Shown in pieces: positions 13,550 through 15,837 of a stretch of 15,837 nt of DNA. Origin of the DNA: Candidatus Zhuqueibacterota bacterium (GTDB lineage Bacteria > BS750m-G25); assembly GCA_016783505.1 (NCBI GenBank), contig JADHWK010000050.1, positions 1 to 15,837 on the forward strand, given 5' to 3'. Numbering within the stretch: the first letter of the stretch is position 1; each line of letters begins with the position of its first letter. Position numbers and translations under genes: made by a program. The notes beneath the pieces are model-generated. The model had not been told where the DNA came from, did not search any database, and saw nothing but the letters and a program-made list of their open reading frames with translations.

Positions 13550-13571
13550 GGATAGTAATTGATTACTATCC
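13550..13571. repeat. Inverted repeat 4 upstream of deacetylase gene
   Basis: GGATAGTAAT (13550-13559) and ATTACTATCC (13562-13571) are perfect 10-bp arms around TG, the longest tight palindrome I find in the window. It covers the in-frame TTG at 13559, which argues against that codon as the deacetylase start. Confidence 0.65.
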
Positions 13572-13585
13572 ATGCATCTGATACT

Positions 13586-14527
13586 ATGACAGGGCTTGTC
13601 TATCACCCCGATTATTTGAAACATGATCCCGGTCCCGGTCATCCCGAGAGACCCGAACGGCTGACGGCTATCCGGGATCATCTGGAAAAGCAGGCACTTT
13701 TGAAAAAACTGGTCTTAATTAACCCGGAACCAGCGGCATTGGAATGGGTGGAGAGGGTCCATACCACCGCCCATATCCATTTTGTCAGGGATGTGGCGGG
13801 ACGTGGGGGTGGGCTGCTGGATTTCGGGGATACACCAGTTTCACGGGAGTCTTACCGTGCCGGTCTGCTGGCCGTCGGTGGGGTTATCGGCGCCATAGAT
13901 GCTGTGTTGGGGGGGAAGGTCCATAATGTCTTCTGCGCCTTAAGACCCCCCGGTCATCACGCCGAACGGGACCGAGCGATGGGATTTTGTCTGTTCAACA
14001 ATATCGCCATCGGGGCCCGATACGTCCAACAGCACTATGGATTGAAAAAGGTTTTCATCGTGGATTGGGACCTCCATCACGGCAACGGCACCCAGCATAT
14101 TTTCTACCAAGATCCCACCGTGTTCTACTTTAGTCTCCATCAGTTCCCTTATTACCCGGGGACGGGGGCCGCTTCCGAAACCGGTAAAGGGGAGGGTGAG
14201 GGTTTTACCTTCAACGTCCCCATGCTTGCCGGGCAGGGAGACGAGGAATATCTTGGTATATTACGGAAAGATTTTCGTCAACTGGTGGAAAAGTTCAAGC
14301 CGGATTTTATACTTATTTCTGCCGGCTTCGATGCCCACCGGGATGACCCCTTGGGGGGGATCAATCTGTCCACTAACGGCTTCCGGGAGATAACCCGGAT
14401 CGTCAAGGAGGCCGCCGGCCAGCTCTGTCAAGGGAGGCTGGTTTCTACGTTGGAAGGGGGATATAACCTAACTGCCCTGGCAGAGAGCGTGGCTGCCCAT
14501 GTGGGGGAATTGCATCAGACCGTTTAA
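13586..14527 (+). CDS. Histone-deacetylase-family amidohydrolase
   Basis: A 313-residue zinc amidohydrolase of the arginase/deacetylase fold, removing acetyl groups from lysine-like or polyamine amines. Bacterial members include AcuC and acetylpolyamine amidohydrolases. Visible parts: HPERPERL (19-26), RPPGHHAERDRAMGFCLFNN (120-139, with the His124-His125 charge-relay pair), VDWDLHHGNGTQ (159-170, zinc ligands Asp162 and His164), SLHQFPYYPGTG (183-194), SAGFDAHRDDPLGG (245-258, zinc ligand Asp249) and the catalytic Tyr293 in EGGYN. The active site is complete. Substrate is not decidable. The ATG at 13586 starts at the conserved first strand. A TTG at 13559 would add nine residues but lies inside a palindrome. 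No Shine-Dalgarno. The next gene begins within 72 bases of the stop, so the two may be co-transcribed. Confidence 0.92.
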   Translation: MTGLVYHPDYLKHDPGPGHPERPERLTAIRDHLEKQALLKKLVLINPEPAALEWVERVHTTAHIHFVRDVAGRGGGLLDFGDTPVSRESYRAGLLAVGGVIGAIDAVLGGKVHNVFCALRPPGHHAERDRAMGFCLFNNIAIGARYVQQHYGLKKVFIVDWDLHHGNGTQHIFYQDPTVFYFSLHQFPYYPGTGAASETGKGEGEGFTFNVPMLAGQGDEEYLGILRKDFRQLVEKFKPDFILISAGFDAHRDDPLGGINLSTNGFREITRIVKEAAGQLCQGRLVSTLEGGYNLTALAESVAAHVGELHQTV

Positions 14528-14599
14528 ATGCAAAGTGTGAAGTTTGAAGTGGAAAAAGTTAATAGAATGAATAACTTAAATCAAATGGGAGCGAGAAAA

Positions 14600-15361
14600 A
14601 TGTTTAGATTTGCAGTAATAATAGGACAGCTAGTTTTGATCGTTGGTATTCTTAATTGCACTCAATACCAGGAGAAAAAGTTATCGGAAGGGGAAATGAA
14701 AGAGAAAGGTGAGAAATACGCCAAGCGGCGGGCAGAGATGGTTGCCCACCAGATCAAGGCCCGGGGGGTCAAAGACAAGCTGGTGCTTCAGGCTATGGGG
14801 AAGGTCCCCCGGGAGAAGTTCGTCCCCCTGGCCCTGAAGCCCATGGCCTATTTTGACCAGCCCCTGCCTATCGGGGAGGGCCAGACCATCTCCCAACCAT
14901 ACATCGTGGCTTTAATGACTGAACTTATGGGGTTAAAGGGGGGGGAGAAGGTGCTGGAGATCGGCACCGGGTCGGGATACCAGGCGGCCATTTTAGCCGA
15001 GATCGCCGCCGAGGTTTATAGCATTGAAATCGTCAAGCCCTTGGCCGACAAGTCCCGGACGAGGCTGGAAAATATGGGATACCGGAACGTCACCGTTCGC
15101 TGCGGGGACGGTTACCAGGGGTGGCCGGAGCAAGCCCCCTTTGATGCCACAATTGTCACCGCGGCCCCAGAACATATCCCACAGCCGCTGGTGGATCAGC
15201 TCAAGGTAGGGGGGAGGCTGGTCATTCCCGTGGGGGATTGGTATCAGGAACTAGTTCTGATTACCAAGGGAAAGAAAGGGATAACCAAGAAAAAAATCAT
15301 CCCCGTGAGGTTCGTCCCTATGACCGGCGAGGCCCAGGAAAGAGAGAAAGAAAAGGAGTGA
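14600..15361 (+). CDS. pcm: Protein-L-isoaspartate O-methyltransferase, probable lipoprotein
   Basis: A 253-residue PIMT that methylates L-isoaspartyl residues with S-adenosylmethionine to start repair of damaged proteins. The catalytic part runs from about residue 40: [13 protein letters not shown] (47-59), VPREKFVP (69-76), the substrate segment [15 protein letters not shown] (92-106), SAM motif [14 protein letters not shown] (118-130), [14 protein letters not shown] (181-194) and PVRFVPMTG (235-243). Residues 1-20 are a hydrophobic signal ending in ILNC, a lipobox-like site, so the enzyme may be exported and lipid-anchored. Asn before the Cys is unusual. ATG 14600 is chosen because GGGAG (14587-14591) lies 8 bases upstream and it yields a clean signal peptide. 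In-frame ATGs at 14528, 14567 and 14585 exist, the first directly abutting the deacetylase stop. Confidence 0.9.
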   Translation: MFRFAVIIGQLVLIVGILNCTQYQEKKLSEGEMKEKGEKYAKRRAEMVAHQIKARGVKDKLVLQAMGKVPREKFVPLALKPMAYFDQPLPIGEGQTISQPYIVALMTELMGLKGGEKVLEIGTGSGYQAAILAEIAAEVYSIEIVKPLADKSRTRLENMGYRNVTVRCGDGYQGWPEQAPFDATIVTAAPEHIPQPLVDQLKVGGRLVIPVGDWYQELVLITKGKKGITKKKIIPVRFVPMTGEAQEREKEKE

Positions 15362-15364
15362 ATA

Positions 15365-15378
15365 TTCGGATATCCGAA
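15365..15378. repeat. Perfect 14-bp palindrome
   Basis: TTCGGATATCCGAA is self-complementary and starts 4 bases after the pcm stop. It could be a protein-binding site or a degraded copy of the nearby CGGGA-type repeats. Confidence 0.5.
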
Positions 15379-15399
15379 GTAGAGTTTTTTGGATTGCTT

Positions 15400-15415
15400 T
15401 CCCGAAACTTCGGGA
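15400..15415. repeat. TCCCGAA palindromic repeat, copy 2
   Basis: TCCCGAAACTTCGGGA is the exact reverse complement of the 16-base core at 87-102: 7-bp arms around AC. It probably belongs to a genome-wide family of short intergenic palindromes. Confidence 0.6.
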
Positions 15416-15424
15416 TTGAAACAA

Positions 15425-15466
15425 TGCAGTGACATCCCGAATAATCGGGACAGGCTGGTCACTGCA
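15425..15466. repeat. Nested inverted repeat after pcm
   Basis: Outer arms TGCAGTGAC (15425-15433) and GTCACTGCA (15458-15466) are perfect over 9 bp. Inside lies TCCCGA-ATAA-TCGGGA (15435-15450), related to the neighbouring repeat. The result is a two-tier hairpin with a 7-base bulge on the 3' side. Only AAATTTTACTT follows, so it is a weak terminator candidate at best. Confidence 0.6.
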
Positions 15467-15536
15467 CTCCAAATTTTACTTAAGGAAAAATCCACATTTT
15501 CAATATAAATCCTAAAAATGATACGGATGATCAGCC

Positions 15537-15809
15537 ATGGATTTAAAGACCTTTTTTGTTACCTTCGGCATGATCTTTTTAGCCGAGCTAGGTGATAAGA
15601 CCCAACTGGCGGTCTTGTCTCTGACCGCAGATACCCGAAAACCAGTGGCTATCTTTTTGGGTGCCATGATCGCCTTTGCTGCCATTACCCTGCTGGCAGT
15701 GATCTTCGGAGAGGCGCTGGCCAAATTCGTCCCCGAATTTTATCTTAAAAAGGCGGTGGCTTTGATTTTCATCGGCGTCGGGATCATTATTTTTCTGGGG
15801 AAATATTGA
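15537..15809 (+). CDS. GDT1/UPF0016-family membrane cation exporter, single repeat
   Basis: A 90-residue inner-membrane protein of the TMEM165/GDT1 (UPF0016) family, known for Mn2+/Ca2+ transport. The signature E-x-G-D-[KR]-[ST] is present as ELGDKT (residues 17-22) at the end of the first membrane helix (about 5-16). Further hydrophobic segments are 37-58 and 72-88. Most characterised members have two such repeats (about 190-230 residues). This has one, so it would work as a dimer or with a partner encoded by a neighbouring gene, which would lie beyond the window end. The frame is complete, with TGA at 15807-15809. The start ATG at 15537 has no clear Shine-Dalgarno. Confidence 0.88.
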   Translation: MDLKTFFVTFGMIFLAELGDKTQLAVLSLTADTRKPVAIFLGAMIAFAAITLLAVIFGEALAKFVPEFYLKKAVALIFIGVGIIIFLGKY

Positions 15810-15837
15810 TCAATACCAGAGAACAGCCTAAGCTGAC
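15810..15837. other. Window end, no feature
   Basis: Twenty-eight bases after the GDT1-like stop. No feature can be supported. A partner gene may begin beyond the edge. Confidence 0.3.

Larger units (their letters stand above)
13281..13585. other. Repeat- and palindrome-rich gap
   Basis: A 305-bp gap. Its first part (13299-13364) is a purine-rich imperfect tandem repeat. The rest carries four inverted repeats in 166 bp (13406-13571), listed separately. A 30-codon ATG frame at 13362-13454 lacks support. I find no clear gene. Confidence 0.5.

Noticed and set aside
1-15837. CRISPR array, tRNA or rRNA genes, transposase
   Set aside because: No spaced direct repeats of CRISPR size, no cloverleaf-like segment and no transposase or integrase motifs were seen.

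Overview
The window reads as chromosomal DNA of a Gram-negative-type (diderm) bacterium. It encodes an exported N-acetylmuramoyl-L-alanine amidase, a CsgG/FlgO-like exported protein and a probable lipoprotein, next to single-copy metabolic genes (birA, coaX, methylmalonyl-CoA mutase, endonuclease V). Most housekeeping genes have no visible Shine-Dalgarno sequence, as is common in the Bacteroidetes/FCB group and related uncultured phyla. Intergenic DNA carries short palindromes (TCCCGAA/TTCGGGA, CCTGCCTG/CAGGCAGG) of a kind I associate with such genomes. I cannot name the phylum from this sequence. All confident genes lie on the + strand.

Layout. 1-207: non-coding, with a palindromic repeat. 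208-1509: exported CsgG/FlgO-like protein with a TPR. 1510-6308: an AT-richer accessory block holding an unrecognised 897-residue helical-repeat protein, a hicB-hicA toxin-antitoxin pair and a conserved-looking hypothetical protein with a C-x3-C-x2-C-x5-C cluster. 6309-7958: the catalytic (alpha) subunit of a split-type methylmalonyl-CoA mutase; no B12-binding subunit is in the window. 7959-8216: stem-loops with a T-rich tail, then a good promoter with an overlapping inverted repeat. 8217-8910: ribbon-helix-helix antitoxin and VapC/PIN toxin. 8919-9782: birA lacking the HTH domain. 9991-10758: coaX. 10900-12432: amidase. 12591-13280: endonuclease V. 13281-13585: repeat- and palindrome-rich gap. 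13586-14527: histone-deacetylase-family amidohydrolase. 14600-15361: protein-L-isoaspartate methyltransferase with a lipoprotein-type N terminus. 15537-15809: one-repeat GDT1/UPF0016 membrane protein.

How the parts relate. BirA (biotin loading of carboxylases) and CoaX (first step of CoA synthesis) are often neighbours. Together with methylmalonyl-CoA mutase they fit acyl-CoA/propionyl-CoA metabolism, though the window does not show them as one operon. Endonuclease V and isoaspartate methyltransferase are DNA- and protein-damage repair functions. The two toxin-antitoxin pairs and the 897-residue gene have strong ribosome-binding sites, unlike the housekeeping genes, which suggests they were acquired.

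Most unusual items: the orphan solenoid protein (1630-4323) with a 42-48-residue repeat, four inverted repeats packed into 170 bp upstream of the deacetylase gene, an operator-like repeat around the -10 box of the vapBC-type promoter, and an apparently exported isoaspartate methyltransferase.
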